Source: Methylobacterium nonmethylotrophicum (lineage in GTDB: Bacteria > Pseudomonadota > Alphaproteobacteria > Rhizobiales > Beijerinckiaceae). From it: a DNA stretch of 64,000 nucleotides. Positions 18,073-26,535 of this stretch are shown here, in pieces (position 1 is the first letter of the stretch; each line of letters begins with the position of its first letter). The stretch lies in NCBI RefSeq assembly GCF_004745635.1, contig NZ_SRLB01000005.1, positions 248,001-312,000 on the forward strand. The letters run 5' to 3'. The position numbers and the translations under genes were made by a program. The notes under the pieces were generated by a model. That model did not search any database, was not told the origin of the DNA, and was given only the letters and a program-made list of their open reading frames with translations.

Positions 18073-18522
18073 ATGCCGTTGAAGAGGCGTCTGTTTTATT
18101 GGACGAACAGCGTGGCCGTTGCGGTGGCTCTAGGCTGCGCGCCGGCGATCGCCGGCGACATCGACGTGCTGCATGCTTCCGTGGCTGCCACGGACAGGGT
18201 CGGCGCCGACATACCCCTGCATCTGACGGTCATGAACCGCGCCGCCGAGGCCGACGCGCTGGTCCGGTTCCGCTGCCCCTTCGCGAATTTCAGCGAGCGG
18301 GTCACGGTGGACAAGGGCGGCGAGGGCCCGCCCTCGAAGCGCCCCGTCCAGACGATCGCCCTCAAGGCCTCGGGCGAGACCGCGCTGACGCCGGAGGGCA
18401 TGCACGTGATGCTGCTCCAGACCCGCCAGCCGCTGGTGGCGGGCGAGCGCTTCACCTGCCAGGCGAGCTTCCGCAAGGCCGGCGCGCTCGACGTGCCGGT
18501 GGATGTCCGCGCCGGCCCCTGA
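18073..18522 (+). CDS. Secreted PCuAC-like protein lacking the copper ligands
   Basis: 149 residues with a signal peptide (VAVAVALGCAPAIAGD). The rest follows the PCu(A)C copper-chaperone fold: PLHLTVMNRAAEADALV, then LTPEGMHVMLLQTRQPLVAG and FRKAGALDVPVDV at the end. True PCu(A)C proteins bind Cu(I) with an H(M)X10MX21HXM pattern. Here the first His/Met positions are lost (FANFSERVTV), leaving only the MHVM region. It may bind another metal or none. It lies 194 bases upstream of the PQQ alcohol dehydrogenase on the same strand, so a periplasmic role connected with that enzyme or its metal is possible but unproven. Confidence 0.65.
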   Translation: MPLKRRLFYWTNSVAVAVALGCAPAIAGDIDVLHASVAATDRVGADIPLHLTVMNRAAEADALVRFRCPFANFSERVTVDKGGEGPPSKRPVQTIALKASGETALTPEGMHVMLLQTRQPLVAGERFTCQASFRKAGALDVPVDVRAGP

Positions 18523-18716
18523 TCATCGTTCCGCCGGCCGGATCAGGCCGCTGACGCCGCGGTCGCCGGTCGCGGGAATGATGCAAGAGCAAGAGGTCGA
18601 GCAGAGTGGCTTTGCGCAACGTCGCTTGAACGACACTGCAATCGTCGACGCCCGGTCGCGAGGCTGCCCGCGCCGCGGCGAGCAATCCCAATGACGGCCG
18701 CCTGGAGGAGACCACC

Positions 18717-20486
18717 ATGACGACGTCCCGCACGGCGCGGCGCATCCTCGCCGCGACCTCCCTTGCCGCCCTGACGGCCGGCGCTCTGCCCGCTTCCCCA
18801 GCGCTTGCCGCCGATGCCGGCGTCACGCAGGAACGCCTGCTGAACGCCGACAAGGAGGAGGGCAACTGGATCCATCACCACAAGAACTTCGCCGGCCACC
18901 GCTACTCGACGCTGACCCAGATCAACAAGGGCAACGTCAAGACCCTCAAGGTCGCCTGGACGATGCATCTCGGCGGCATCGAGGGCGGCGGCATCTGGAG
19001 CCACGGCGGGCTCGAGGGCACGCCGATCGTCGAGAACGGCATGATGTACGTCACCGACGGCTGGGGCTCGGTCTACAAGATCGACACCCGCGGCGGCGAG
19101 GGCAAGCTGATCTGGAAGATGGACCCCAAGACCGACCGGGAATGGGCCGGCGCGGTCGCCTGCTGCGGCGTCAACAACCGCGGCGTCGCGCTCTGGGGCG
19201 ACCTCGTGGTCAGCCACACCCTCGACGGGCGCCTGATCGCCACCAACAAGGAGACCGGCCAGGTCGCCTGGCAGCGCCAGGTCGCCGATCCCGACAAGGG
19301 CGAGACGATCACCGGCGCGCCGCTCATCGTGAAGGGCATGGCGATCTCGGGCGTCGGCGGCGCGGAGTACGGCATCCGCGGCTGGATCGCCGCCACCGAC
19401 CTGAAGACCGAGAAGGAGGTCTGGCGCACCCATACCATCCCGGGCAAGGGCGAGCCGGGCTACGAGACCTGGAAGGGCCCGAACAACGCCGCGGTGAGCG
19501 GCGGCGGCTCGACCTGGGTCACCGGCACCTACGACCCCGACACCGACACCATCGTGTGGGGCGTCGGCAATCCGGGCCCGGACTGGGACAACGCCTACCG
19601 CCCCGGCGACAACCTCTACACCGACTCGACGCTGGCCCTCGACGCCACGACCGGCAAGATCAAGTGGCACTTCCAGCACACGCCGAACGACCCCTACGAC
19701 TATGACAGCGTGTCGGAGAACCTGCTGGTCGATGTCGGCGGTCGCAAGCTGGCGATCGAGGCCGACCGCAACGGCTTCGGCTACGCCGTCGACCGCACCA
19801 CCGGCCAGTTCGTCTGGGCGACGCCGTTCGTCAAGAAGGTGACCTGGACCAAGGGCATCAACCCCGATACCGGCAAGCCGTTCGAGTACGACCCGACCAA
19901 GGACGTGCAGCGCTACATCCCGTCGGCGACGCCCTCGGCCGAGAACAAGAACGCCGATTTCTGCCCCGGCAACATGGGCGGCAAGAACTGGCCGCCGACC
20001 GCTTACAATCCGAACCTGCAATACTGGTACATCCCGGTCATCGAGAGCTGCAACCGCGTCACCCACGAGGCGATGACGACGGCGAGCCTGAAGCCGCGGG
20101 AGTTCTTCACCGGCGGCGGGCCGAGCCAGCCGTTCCGGATCACCGGCAGCGTGACGGCGATCGACGTGAAGACCGGCAAGGTCGCCGGCAAGCACGAGAC
20201 CCAGTTCCCGCTGCTCGGCGGCATGCTGGCGACGCCGGACCTCGTCTTCACCGGCGAGCCCTCCGGCGGCGTGATGGCGCTCGACGCCAAGAGCCTCGAC
20301 AAGCTGTGGGAGTTCCGCACCGGCGGCGGCGTCAACGCCCCGCCGATGACCTTCACGGTCGACGGCAAGCAGTACCTGGCGATCCTGGTCGGCCTCGGCG
20401 GCGCCTGGGACAAGTGGTTCATCGACTCGACCCCGGAGCTGAAGAACATCCAGACCGGCTCGATGCTCTACGTCTTCGCGCTCTGA
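18717..20486 (+). CDS. PQQ-dependent alcohol dehydrogenase, lanthanide-type
   Basis: 589 residues, exported (signal peptide about 1-32, ending ALAAD). It is an eight-blade quinoprotein that oxidises alcohols in the periplasm and passes electrons to a cytochrome c. The vicinal cysteine pair of PQQ enzymes is Cys149-Cys150 (VACCGVNNRG). The catalytic aspartate is Asp328 in DPYDYDSVSEN, and Asp330 two places on is the residue that marks lanthanide-binding enzymes (XoxF, ExaF, PedH) as opposed to the calcium form. The sequence looks closer to ethanol-dehydrogenase types than to MxaF/XoxF methanol dehydrogenases. A cytochrome c gene follows 52 bases later. Substrate range and metal need testing; the family call is secure. 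Confidence 0.93.
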   Translation: MTTSRTARRILAATSLAALTAGALPASPALAADAGVTQERLLNADKEEGNWIHHHKNFAGHRYSTLTQINKGNVKTLKVAWTMHLGGIEGGGIWSHGGLEGTPIVENGMMYVTDGWGSVYKIDTRGGEGKLIWKMDPKTDREWAGAVACCGVNNRGVALWGDLVVSHTLDGRLIATNKETGQVAWQRQVADPDKGETITGAPLIVKGMAISGVGGAEYGIRGWIAATDLKTEKEVWRTHTIPGKGEPGYETWKGPNNAAVSGGGSTWVTGTYDPDTDTIVWGVGNPGPDWDNAYRPGDNLYTDSTLALDATTGKIKWHFQHTPNDPYDYDSVSENLLVDVGGRKLAIEADRNGFGYAVDRTTGQFVWATPFVKKVTWTKGINPDTGKPFEYDPTKDVQRYIPSATPSAENKNADFCPGNMGGKNWPPTAYNPNLQYWYIPVIESCNRVTHEAMTTASLKPREFFTGGGPSQPFRITGSVTAIDVKTGKVAGKHETQFPLLGGMLATPDLVFTGEPSGGVMALDAKSLDKLWEFRTGGGVNAPPMTFTVDGKQYLAILVGLGGAWDKWFIDSTPELKNIQTGSMLYVFAL

Positions 20487-20538
20487 GCTGATGTCGTCAG
20501 GGCGGGGCGCCGACGGTGCCCCGCCGCCCAAGAGGTTC

Positions 20539-21057
20539 ATGCGGATGCGGAAACTGTTGCTGCCGGCGCTGCTCGCCGGCCTCCTCGCCTCCCCGGCCTG
20601 GGCGCAGGGCGCCCGGACCGGGGGCGGCGAGGGCGATCTCGCGGTGTTCAAGAAGGCCTGCTCGGGCTGCCACAAGTGGCACGGCGGCGGCGGCGGGGGT
20701 TACGGGGGCGAGGCCCTGTCCCTGCGCAAGACCCAGCTCGACAAGGAGCAGGTCGCCGAGGTGGTGCGCTGCGGCCGGCCCGGCACCGGCATGCCCTACC
20801 ACCTGCGCGGCGCCTACGACACGGTGAAGTGCTACGATTCTCTCAAGGCCGATATGGGGTCGAGCATGCCGCCGGAGACGGCGGTGTTCCTGCGCCCGCC
20901 GGAGATCGACGCGGTGGCCACTTACGTCGTCACCCAGCTCAAGGGCAAGGGCGAGCCGACGCTCGAGGAATGCACGACGTTCTTCGGCGCGACCTCCCGG
21001 GCCTGCGACATCTACCGCAAGAAGGAGGGCTCCGATGCCCCGACGGCTTCGCATTGA
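20539..21057 (+). CDS. Periplasmic c-type cytochrome, partner of the alcohol dehydrogenase
   Basis: 172 residues with a signal peptide (LLLPALLAGLLASPAWAQG) and one heme site, CSGCH at Cys41-Cys44-His45. A glycine run (HGGGGGGYGG) follows the heme site. A distal ligand may be a Met in GTGMPYHL or SSMPPETA. Three more cysteines (CYDS, CTTF, CDIY) could form disulfides. It follows the dehydrogenase gene directly, the usual place for its electron acceptor, similar to cytochromes beside ExaA/ExaF genes. ATG 20539 or 20545 gives the best signal peptide behind AAGAGG; a start at 20491 adds an unneeded polar stretch. Confidence 0.88.
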   Translation: MRMRKLLLPALLAGLLASPAWAQGARTGGGEGDLAVFKKACSGCHKWHGGGGGGYGGEALSLRKTQLDKEQVAEVVRCGRPGTGMPYHLRGAYDTVKCYDSLKADMGSSMPPETAVFLRPPEIDAVATYVVTQLKGKGEPTLEECTTFFGATSRACDIYRKKEGSDAPTASH

Positions 21058-21661
21058 GCGGACGGCGCTGCTCGCGCTCCTCTGCACCGGACCGGCCCTG
21101 GCGGCCGGGCCCGACCTGCCCGACCTGCGCGACCTCAGGGTCGGCATGCCGGTCTCGGAGATCTCGCCCACCGGCTACGGCGACCTCGCCTGCCGGGAGG
21201 GCCCGGCCCGGACGCTGTCGGGCTGGGGCGACTGGCGCGCCTGCCCGGCGGACGCGAAGGGCCAGCGCGCCATCGGCTTCGCCTACGCCGACGGCACGAC
21301 CCGCAACGGCACCCGGGTCGCCGGCCACCCGGCGCGCCTGACGCTGCTCGTCGGCGACGATGCCCGGATCGGCGGGCTGGTGATCGAGACCGACGACGCG
21401 GTGCCGCTCTACCTGCGCAAGAAGGGCCATCTCCTGGGCTTGCAGGCCCGCGGCCACTGGGGCGAGGACGGCTGGACCTGCGCCGAGCGGAAGCCCACCG
21501 GCGACGAGACGCCGCTGGGCGAGACATTCGTCAAGGAGGAATGCCGCAAGGCCTTGGGGAATCGCAGCGTGACGGTGAACCGCGACCTCTACGGCCACCA
21601 GGGTGCGGATCCGCGGGCCTTCGTCAGCCGGACCCGGATCGTGGTGGCGGCGACGAAGTAG
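21035..21661 (+). CDS. Exported protein of unknown function downstream of the cytochrome
   Basis: 208 residues with a likely signal peptide (TALLALLCTGPALAAG). The mature part starts DLPDLRDLRVGMPVSEI and holds cysteines that could pair (LACREGP, WRACPAD, WTCAERK, EECRKA). No known domain is recognised. The gene overlaps the end of the cytochrome gene by 23 bases, so it is translationally coupled, and it may serve the alcohol dehydrogenase in the periplasm. Confidence 0.75.
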   Translation: MPRRLRIERTALLALLCTGPALAAGPDLPDLRDLRVGMPVSEISPTGYGDLACREGPARTLSGWGDWRACPADAKGQRAIGFAYADGTTRNGTRVAGHPARLTLLVGDDARIGGLVIETDDAVPLYLRKKGHLLGLQARGHWGEDGWTCAERKPTGDETPLGETFVKEECRKALGNRSVTVNRDLYGHQGADPRAFVSRTRIVVAATK

Positions 21662-21802
21662 GGGATCTCGCGGCGGAGCATCCGCCGCCACCCTGTCAGT
21701 TCCACAACACCGGCTTCAGCTGCAGTTCAACGCCGACGCGCGAGGTTGGCGACATGCCGGCGGTCACCACCGCCCCGCGTCGCCAATCAAGAGTTGTCCG
21801 CC

Positions 21803-22147
21803 ATGACCGCGCGTTCCTCGCGCTCTCTCCTCCTCGGCGCCCTCGCGCTCCTCGCCCTCGCAGGGCCGGTCGCTGCCGCCGACCTCGACGAGCCGCCGCC
21901 CCGGTTCGAGGGACGGGGCGACTGGCGCCCGGCACCCCCTCCCCCGCCCCGCTACGTTGAGGCGCCCGAGACCTGCCGGGTCTTCGTCAAGCGCCGCATC
22001 GATCCCGACGACGACGAGGTGGTGCGCCGGGTCCGGGTCTGCGACGAGGCTCCCGGATACCGGGACGGCTATCGCGATGGTCCCCGCTGGGGCTGGGCCC
22101 GGCGCCACCGCCACTGGGACGACGAGCCGGGGCCCGGCCGCTGGTAG
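21803..22147 (+). CDS. Small secreted proline- and arginine-rich protein
   Basis: 114 residues. The signal peptide (SRSLLLGALALLALAGPVAA) is followed by proline-rich spacers (DEPPPRF, APPPPPRYVEAP) and a tail with two cysteines (TCRVFVKRR, RVCDEAPGY) and many Arg, Trp and Asp residues. Similar small periplasmic proteins are common in Methylobacterium and Bradyrhizobium; no function is known. The convergent sfsA gene ends 4 bases away. Confidence 0.65.
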   Translation: MTARSSRSLLLGALALLALAGPVAAADLDEPPPRFEGRGDWRPAPPPPPRYVEAPETCRVFVKRRIDPDDDEVVRRVRVCDEAPGYRDGYRDGPRWGWARRHRHWDDEPGPGRW

Positions 22148-22151
22148 GAGT

Positions 22152-22856
22152 TCAGACGATCGGGATCTCCGTCCCGATCGTCACCGCGGTGGCGTCGATC
22201 CGGCACGTGAAGGCGTGCGCCGCCACGCCCGCCGCCCGGGCCCGGCCGAAGGCCGCGGCGAAGCCCGGATCGAGGTCGCCCGCGACCGCGAAGCGCTCGG
22301 CCCGCATCTGCACCACCCAGATCACCATCGCGCGCCCGCCGAGGCGGACCACCTCGGCGAGCTCGTCCATGTGGCGGGCGCTGCGGGCGGCGACGCAGTC
22401 CGGGAACTCGGCGAGGCCGGCCTGCCGCATCAGGTGGCAGTTCTTCACCTCGACATGGATCGGGCCGGCCGCGTCGCCGGCCAGGAAATCGACGCGGCTC
22501 GCACGGCCGTATGCGACTTCCGCCCGCCAGGACGTTGCGCCCATGAGCGGCGGCAGGCGCCCCTCGCGAAACGCCTCGGCCACCAGCGCGTTCGGCCGGG
22601 CGGTGTTGATGCCGACCCATTGCGGCCCGCCGGGCAGGTCCGCCTCGACCAGCTCCCACGACCAGGCGAGCTTGCGGGCCGGGTTGGTCGAGGCCGAGAG
22701 CAGCACCGGCCGGCCTGCCTCGACGAGCCCCAGCATCGCGCCCGGATTGGCGCAATGGGCGGTGACGAGGGAGCCGTCGGGCAGCGCCACGTCGGCGAGG
22801 AAGCGCTTGTAGCGGCGCACCAGCCGCCCCTCGGTCAGCGGGCCGGGGAAGCGCAT
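22152..22856 (-). CDS. sfsA: SfsA family protein
   Basis: 234 residues, the full family length. The motifs are typical: RRYKRFLADV, HCANPGAMLGL, SRVDFLA, HVEVKNCHL, EFPDCVAARSARHMDEL. The acid residues and EVKN lysine fit a nuclease-like PD-(D/E)XK fold; E. coli SfsA binds DNA and affects maltose use, but the role elsewhere is unclear. ATG 22856 is chosen because the family begins MRFPGPL-like; an extension to 22976 is not conserved. It is divergent from the molybdopterin-binding gene. Confidence 0.93.
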   Translation of the reverse strand: MRFPGPLTEGRLVRRYKRFLADVALPDGSLVTAHCANPGAMLGLVEAGRPVLLSASTNPARKLAWSWELVEADLPGGPQWVGINTARPNALVAEAFREGRLPPLMGATSWRAEVAYGRASRVDFLAGDAAGPIHVEVKNCHLMRQAGLAEFPDCVAARSARHMDELAEVVRLGGRAMVIWVVQMRAERFAVAGDLDPGFAAAFGRARAAGVAAHAFTCRIDATAVTIGTEIPIV

Positions 22857-22987
22857 CGGGGAAAGGCGATGTCGGTGGGCATTCCCGGCGCTTACCCCGG
22901 AGGGGGCCGGAGTGTCACGCTTGAGCGGCCGGCAGCGCCGCGATAAGGCGATTCCCAACCCTGCCAGCGCCGCCACGAGGACGCCCG

Positions 22988-23740
22988 ATGCCTGACGCCA
23001 GCCCCGCCCCGGTCACGGCCGCCATCCTGGTCATCGGCGACGAGATCCTGTCCGGGCGCACCAAGGACAAGAACATCGGCTACATCGCCGAGTACCTCAC
23101 CAATTCGGGCATCGACCTGCGCGAGGTGCGGGTGGTGCCGGACGTGGCCGAGGAGATCGTCGGGGCGGTCAATGCGCTTCGCGCGCGCTACACCTACCTG
23201 TTCACCACCGGCGGCATCGGGCCGACGCACGACGACATCACGGCCGATTGCGTGGCGCAGGCGGTCGGGGTCGGGATCGACGTCGATCCGCGGGCGAAGG
23301 CGATGCTGCTCGAGCGGATCAAGCCGGAGGACCTCAACGAGGCCCGCCTGCGCATGGCGCGCATCCCGTTCGGGGCCGAGCTGATCGAGAACCCGATCTC
23401 GAAGGCGCCGGGCTTCATGATCGAGAACGTGATCGTGATGGCGGGCGTGCCCTCGATCATGCAGGCGATGCTGGATTCGGTCGCTCCGCGGCTGAAGACC
23501 GGCGCCCGGGTGATCGCCGAGACGATCGAGGCCGGCAACCTGCCGGAGGGCGGCTACGCCGAAGGGCTCGCGGCCATCGCCAAGGCGCATCCGGGCGTCT
23601 CGATCGGCTCCTACCCGTCGATGACCCCGGCGGGCTTCCGCAACCAGATCGTGGTGCGCGGGCGCGAGCCGGAGGCGCTGGCGGCGGCCCGCAGCGCGAT
23701 CGAGGCGCTCGTGGCGCGCCTCCAGGCCGAGCGGAACTGA
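22988..23740 (+). CDS. MoaB/CinA-type molybdopterin-binding domain protein
   Basis: 250 residues. It holds one MoCF-binding domain (residues 8-170): [19 protein letters not shown], then [19 protein letters not shown]. This domain binds molybdopterin in MogA/MoeA and nucleotides in CinA. The nicotinamide-nucleotide amidase domain of full-length CinA is absent. The stand-alone form is widespread in alphaproteobacteria and its substrate is not settled. The next gene begins 8 bases on, so they form an operon with xanthine phosphoribosyltransferase. Confidence 0.87.
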   Translation: MPDASPAPVTAAILVIGDEILSGRTKDKNIGYIAEYLTNSGIDLREVRVVPDVAEEIVGAVNALRARYTYLFTTGGIGPTHDDITADCVAQAVGVGIDVDPRAKAMLLERIKPEDLNEARLRMARIPFGAELIENPISKAPGFMIENVIVMAGVPSIMQAMLDSVAPRLKTGARVIAETIEAGNLPEGGYAEGLAAIAKAHPGVSIGSYPSMTPAGFRNQIVVRGREPEALAAARSAIEALVARLQAERN

Positions 23741-23748
23741 GGACGATC

Positions 23749-24255
23749 ATGGCTGCCCCGAGCGACAAGGCTTTCCCCGTTTCCTGGGACCAGTTCCACC
23801 GCGACGCCCGGGCGCTGGCCTGGCGGCTCGCCGGCGCAGGTCCCTTCGAGGCCATCGTGTGCATCACCCGCGGCGGGCTGGTGCCGGCCGCGATCGTGGC
23901 GCGCGAGCTCGGCATCCGCCTCGTCGAGACCGTCTGCGTGGCGAGCTATCACGACTACCAGGAGCAGGGCGCCCTCACGGTGCTCAAGGACGTCGCCCCG
24001 AGCATCCGGGCGATCGGCGACGGTCGCGGCCGCGGCGTGCTGGTCCTCGACGACCTCACCGATACCGGCAAGACCGCCCAGGTGGTGCGCGCGATGCTGC
24101 CGGAGGCCCACTTCGCCACGGTCTACGCCAAGCCGGCTGGCCGGCCGCTGATCGACACCTTCGTCACGGAGGTGAGCCAGGACACCTGGATCTATTTCCC
24201 GTGGGACATGGGCCTGTCCTACCAGGCGCCGATCCAGCCCGGAACGTCCGGTTAA
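23749..24255 (+). CDS. gpt: Xanthine phosphoribosyltransferase
   Basis: 168 residues. The PRPP-binding motif reads [14 protein letters not shown], and the N-terminal [18 protein letters not shown] and the C-terminal end [10 protein letters not shown] are typical of bacterial Gpt. It salvages xanthine and guanine to nucleotides with PRPP in the cytoplasm. ATG 23749 lies behind GAGGACG and starts [19 protein letters not shown], the usual N-terminus. It probably shares a transcript with the upstream gene. Confidence 0.93.
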   Translation: MAAPSDKAFPVSWDQFHRDARALAWRLAGAGPFEAIVCITRGGLVPAAIVARELGIRLVETVCVASYHDYQEQGALTVLKDVAPSIRAIGDGRGRGVLVLDDLTDTGKTAQVVRAMLPEAHFATVYAKPAGRPLIDTFVTEVSQDTWIYFPWDMGLSYQAPIQPGTSG

Positions 24256-24431
24256 GGTCACCCGCCCCCTAACGCCAGCTGCGGCTTTTGTCGGAACAGT
24301 TGAGCGTGGTCTTGGGCCTGTTCTCGGGCCCCGACACCGGGCGGGCCGATCGATAAAATTGCGCGGATCCATTTCAGCGCGGCCGAGCGGTTCGGCGGCC
24401 ATTCTCCTTCGTAACGAAGGGGATGGCACCG

Positions 24432-25082
24432 ATGACCACGGGTTTCGGACGAGCGGTGAAGCGGGTTCTGGTCGGCGCGGCGATGGTCTCGGCGGCGTTT
24501 CTGACGGCCCAGGGCGGTGGCGCGGCGGCCCAGACGCTGGCGGCCCTGCCGATGCCGAGCAGCGGCGCCCAGGAGCTGGGCCAGGCCCGCCCGATCGTCG
24601 GCTGGGTCGAGTTCTGCGCCCGCTACGCCCAGGAATGCGCGGTCGACGTGTCCGAGCCGGCGCAGATCTCCCTGACGCCCCGGCTCTGGCAGACGATCAC
24701 GACCGTCAACCGTCAGGTCAACACCTCCCTGCGGGCCGTGACCGACCAGGAGCACTGGGGCGTGCCGGACCGCTGGGACCTCGCCGAGGACGGATCGGGC
24801 GATTGCGAGGACTTCCAGCTCCTCAAGCGCAAGCTCCTGGCCGAGGCCGGCCTGCCGCGCCGCGCCATGCGGATGACCGTGGTGATCGACGAGAAGGGCG
24901 AGGGCCACGCCGTCCTGATGATCCGCACCGACCGCGGCGATCTGGTCCTCGACAACAAGACCAGCGCCGTGCTGCCCTGGCACCGCACCGGCTACACCTT
25001 CATCAAGCGCGAATCGCAGGAGGCGGCGGCCTGGGTGTCCCTCGGCGGCGCCACCGCCCCGACCGTGACGGCCAACCGGTGA
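24432..25082 (+). CDS. Transglutaminase-like cysteine peptidase (BTLCP), first tandem copy
   Basis: 216 residues, exported (signal peptide about 1-35). The domain has a Cys-His-Asp triad: Cys125 (GDCEDFQLLKR), His159 (GEGHAVLM) and Asp174 (LDNK). BTLCP proteins (e.g. LapG) are periplasmic and cut adhesins in some bacteria. This short form is common in Rhizobiales and its target is unknown. ATG 24432 is preferred because the AAGGGG site abuts the alternative ATG 24423. A close paralog lies 145 bases downstream. Confidence 0.88.
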   Translation: MTTGFGRAVKRVLVGAAMVSAAFLTAQGGGAAAQTLAALPMPSSGAQELGQARPIVGWVEFCARYAQECAVDVSEPAQISLTPRLWQTITTVNRQVNTSLRAVTDQEHWGVPDRWDLAEDGSGDCEDFQLLKRKLLAEAGLPRRAMRMTVVIDEKGEGHAVLMIRTDRGDLVLDNKTSAVLPWHRTGYTFIKRESQEAAAWVSLGGATAPTVTANR

Positions 25083-25118
25083 GCCGGCGAATCAGCTAAG
25101 AAATCTGCGTATCGAATT

Positions 25119-25143
25119 GGAACCAAAGTGCGGCAGGGGCGTT
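25119..25143 (+). promoter_or_regulatory. EcfG-type general stress promoter
   Basis: GGAAC (25119-25123), 16 bases, CGTT (25140-25143): an exact match to the alphaproteobacterial EcfG consensus GGAAC-N16/17-CGTT. It sits 84 bases upstream of the start of the second BTLCP gene and points at it. A NepR-sigma factor fusion is encoded at 55.2 kb in this window. Confidence 0.8.
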
Positions 25144-25226
25144 TACCAGGGTTTAAATTTTTCGGTTGAGCACCGTCCGTCCCCGTGGCAGCTTGGATGC
25201 AAGAACCAAGCTAGGTCGATGGGGCA

Positions 25227-25934
25227 ATGCGGGCAGTGATGGACGGCCTCGGCCGGGCGAGCCATGTCGATGCGCGGCATGTCGATCGCCAGAGCCTCCT
25301 GATGCGCGGCGCCCGGGCGGCGCAGCTGGGACTTCTCGGGACGCTGCTGCTGATCGGCGGCGCCACCACGCAGGGACAGACGCAGACCCTCGCGTCCCTG
25401 CCCGACGCCAGCGTGGCGATCGAGCGCGGCGGCGCGGCGCGGCCCGTCAGCGCCTGGACCGATTTCTGCAACCGCTACCCCGCGGAATGCGCCGTCGACA
25501 CGCGCGAACCGACGGTGCTGGCGATGACGCCGGCCCTGTGGCGGACGCTCACGGCGGTGAACCGGCGCGTCAACAGCCGCATCCGGCCGATGATCGACCA
25601 GGACCATTGGGGCGTGGTCGACCGCTGGGACTTCCCGGACGACGGCATGGGCGATTGCGAGGATTACCAGCTCCTCAAGCGCCGGATGCTGGTGGAGCGC
25701 GGCCTCGCCCGCCGGGCCCTGCGCATGACCGTGGTGATCGACGAGATCGGCGAGGGCCACGCGGTGCTGATGGTCCGCACCGACCGGGGCGACTACATCC
25801 TCGACAACAAGACCAACACCATCCTGCCCTGGCAGCGCACGGGCTATACCTACGTGAAGCGCGAGGGCCAGGACGGCCTCGCCTGGGTGTCGCTCAACGG
25901 CATCGCCTCGCCGATCACCACGGCGAATCGCTGA
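25227..25934 (+). CDS. Transglutaminase-like cysteine peptidase (BTLCP), second tandem copy
   Basis: 235 residues, with the same domain order as the upstream paralog: an exported N-terminus (QLGLLGTLLLIGGATTQGQ), then GDCEDYQLLKR, GEGHAVLMVRTDRGDYILDN. The triad residues are kept, and core sequence (MTVVIDE, LPWQRTGYTYVKRE) is nearly identical, so the pair arose by duplication. Unlike the first copy it has its own EcfG promoter, which suggests expression under general stress. The N-terminal 25 residues (VMDGLGRASHVDARHVD) are polar, so a downstream start is possible. Confidence 0.87.
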   Translation: MRAVMDGLGRASHVDARHVDRQSLLMRGARAAQLGLLGTLLLIGGATTQGQTQTLASLPDASVAIERGGAARPVSAWTDFCNRYPAECAVDTREPTVLAMTPALWRTLTAVNRRVNSRIRPMIDQDHWGVVDRWDFPDDGMGDCEDYQLLKRRMLVERGLARRALRMTVVIDEIGEGHAVLMVRTDRGDYILDNKTNTILPWQRTGYTYVKREGQDGLAWVSLNGIASPITTANR

Positions 25935-25952
25935 GGGCGCGAGGGCGCCCCC

Positions 25953-26282
25953 TCAGACGCCCGAGACCAGGTGCGCGAGATCGAGCACCACGCGCCCCGA
26001 GACCAGGCTCCAGCCGCAGGCCAGCATCGTCGCCAGCATCACGAACGGGATCGGCCGGCCCTCGAGCCGACGGCCGCGCACGGTGTTGCGCAGGATGATG
26101 AAGGGCGCCCCGAAGGCGAGGAGCGGCAGGGACGCGATCGCCACGAGGCCGCCGCTCTGGAGCAGGCGGAAGCTCGCCCGCCGCGCCGTCGCCCACTCGA
26201 AGGCGCTGGCCAGGAGGCCCGCGAAGGCGAGGCCGAGCACCAGGGTCTGGAGGTTCTCGAGGGCGGAGGGCGACAGGTTCAT
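25953..26282 (-). CDS. Small inner-membrane protein, three helices
   Basis: 109 residues. Hydrophobic segments lie at about 13-29 (LVLGLAFAGLLASAFEW), 42-60 (SGGLVAIASLPLLAFGAPF) and 78-95. A charged loop (NTVRGRRLEGR) separates the second and third. It resembles hypothetical proteins kept in Rhizobiales next to BTLCP or DUF genes; no function is known. It converges on the second BTLCP gene and diverges from the gene at 26536. Confidence 0.7.
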   Translation of the reverse strand: MNLSPSALENLQTLVLGLAFAGLLASAFEWATARRASFRLLQSGGLVAIASLPLLAFGAPFIILRNTVRGRRLEGRPIPFVMLATMLACGWSLVSGRVVLDLAHLVSGV

Positions 26283-26479
26283 GGGAGGTTAAGCTCCTGC
26301 GGGCACGTTCGTCCCACCCTGCGCCAGGGGCGATTTCCGGTTATGGTTAATCTTTCGTTATCCACAGGTCTCTGACGCCGGTCCCGTTGCGGGAATCCCC
26401 TCGGCATGGGGCGTCGGCGCCACAATAATCCCGGTCGCGCACCCGCTCCGGTAAGGGGCCGTTAACGGTCGCAGCCGAA

Positions 26480-26518
26480 CGTTCGCGGGACATGCCCTTG
26501 TCGGGCATCGAGCGAACG
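26480..26518 (+). other. Two-tier hairpin in the leader of the 26.5-kb gene
   Basis: An outer stem CGTTCGC/GCGAACG (26480-26486 with 26512-26518) encloses an inner stem ATGCCC/GGGCAT (26492-26497 with 26503-26508). It lies directly before the GGAGGCGGG ribosome binding site of the gene starting at 26536, so it would form in the 5' leader of that mRNA. No riboswitch family fits. Confidence 0.5.
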
Positions 26519-26535
26519 AATCGGAGGCGGGCGCC

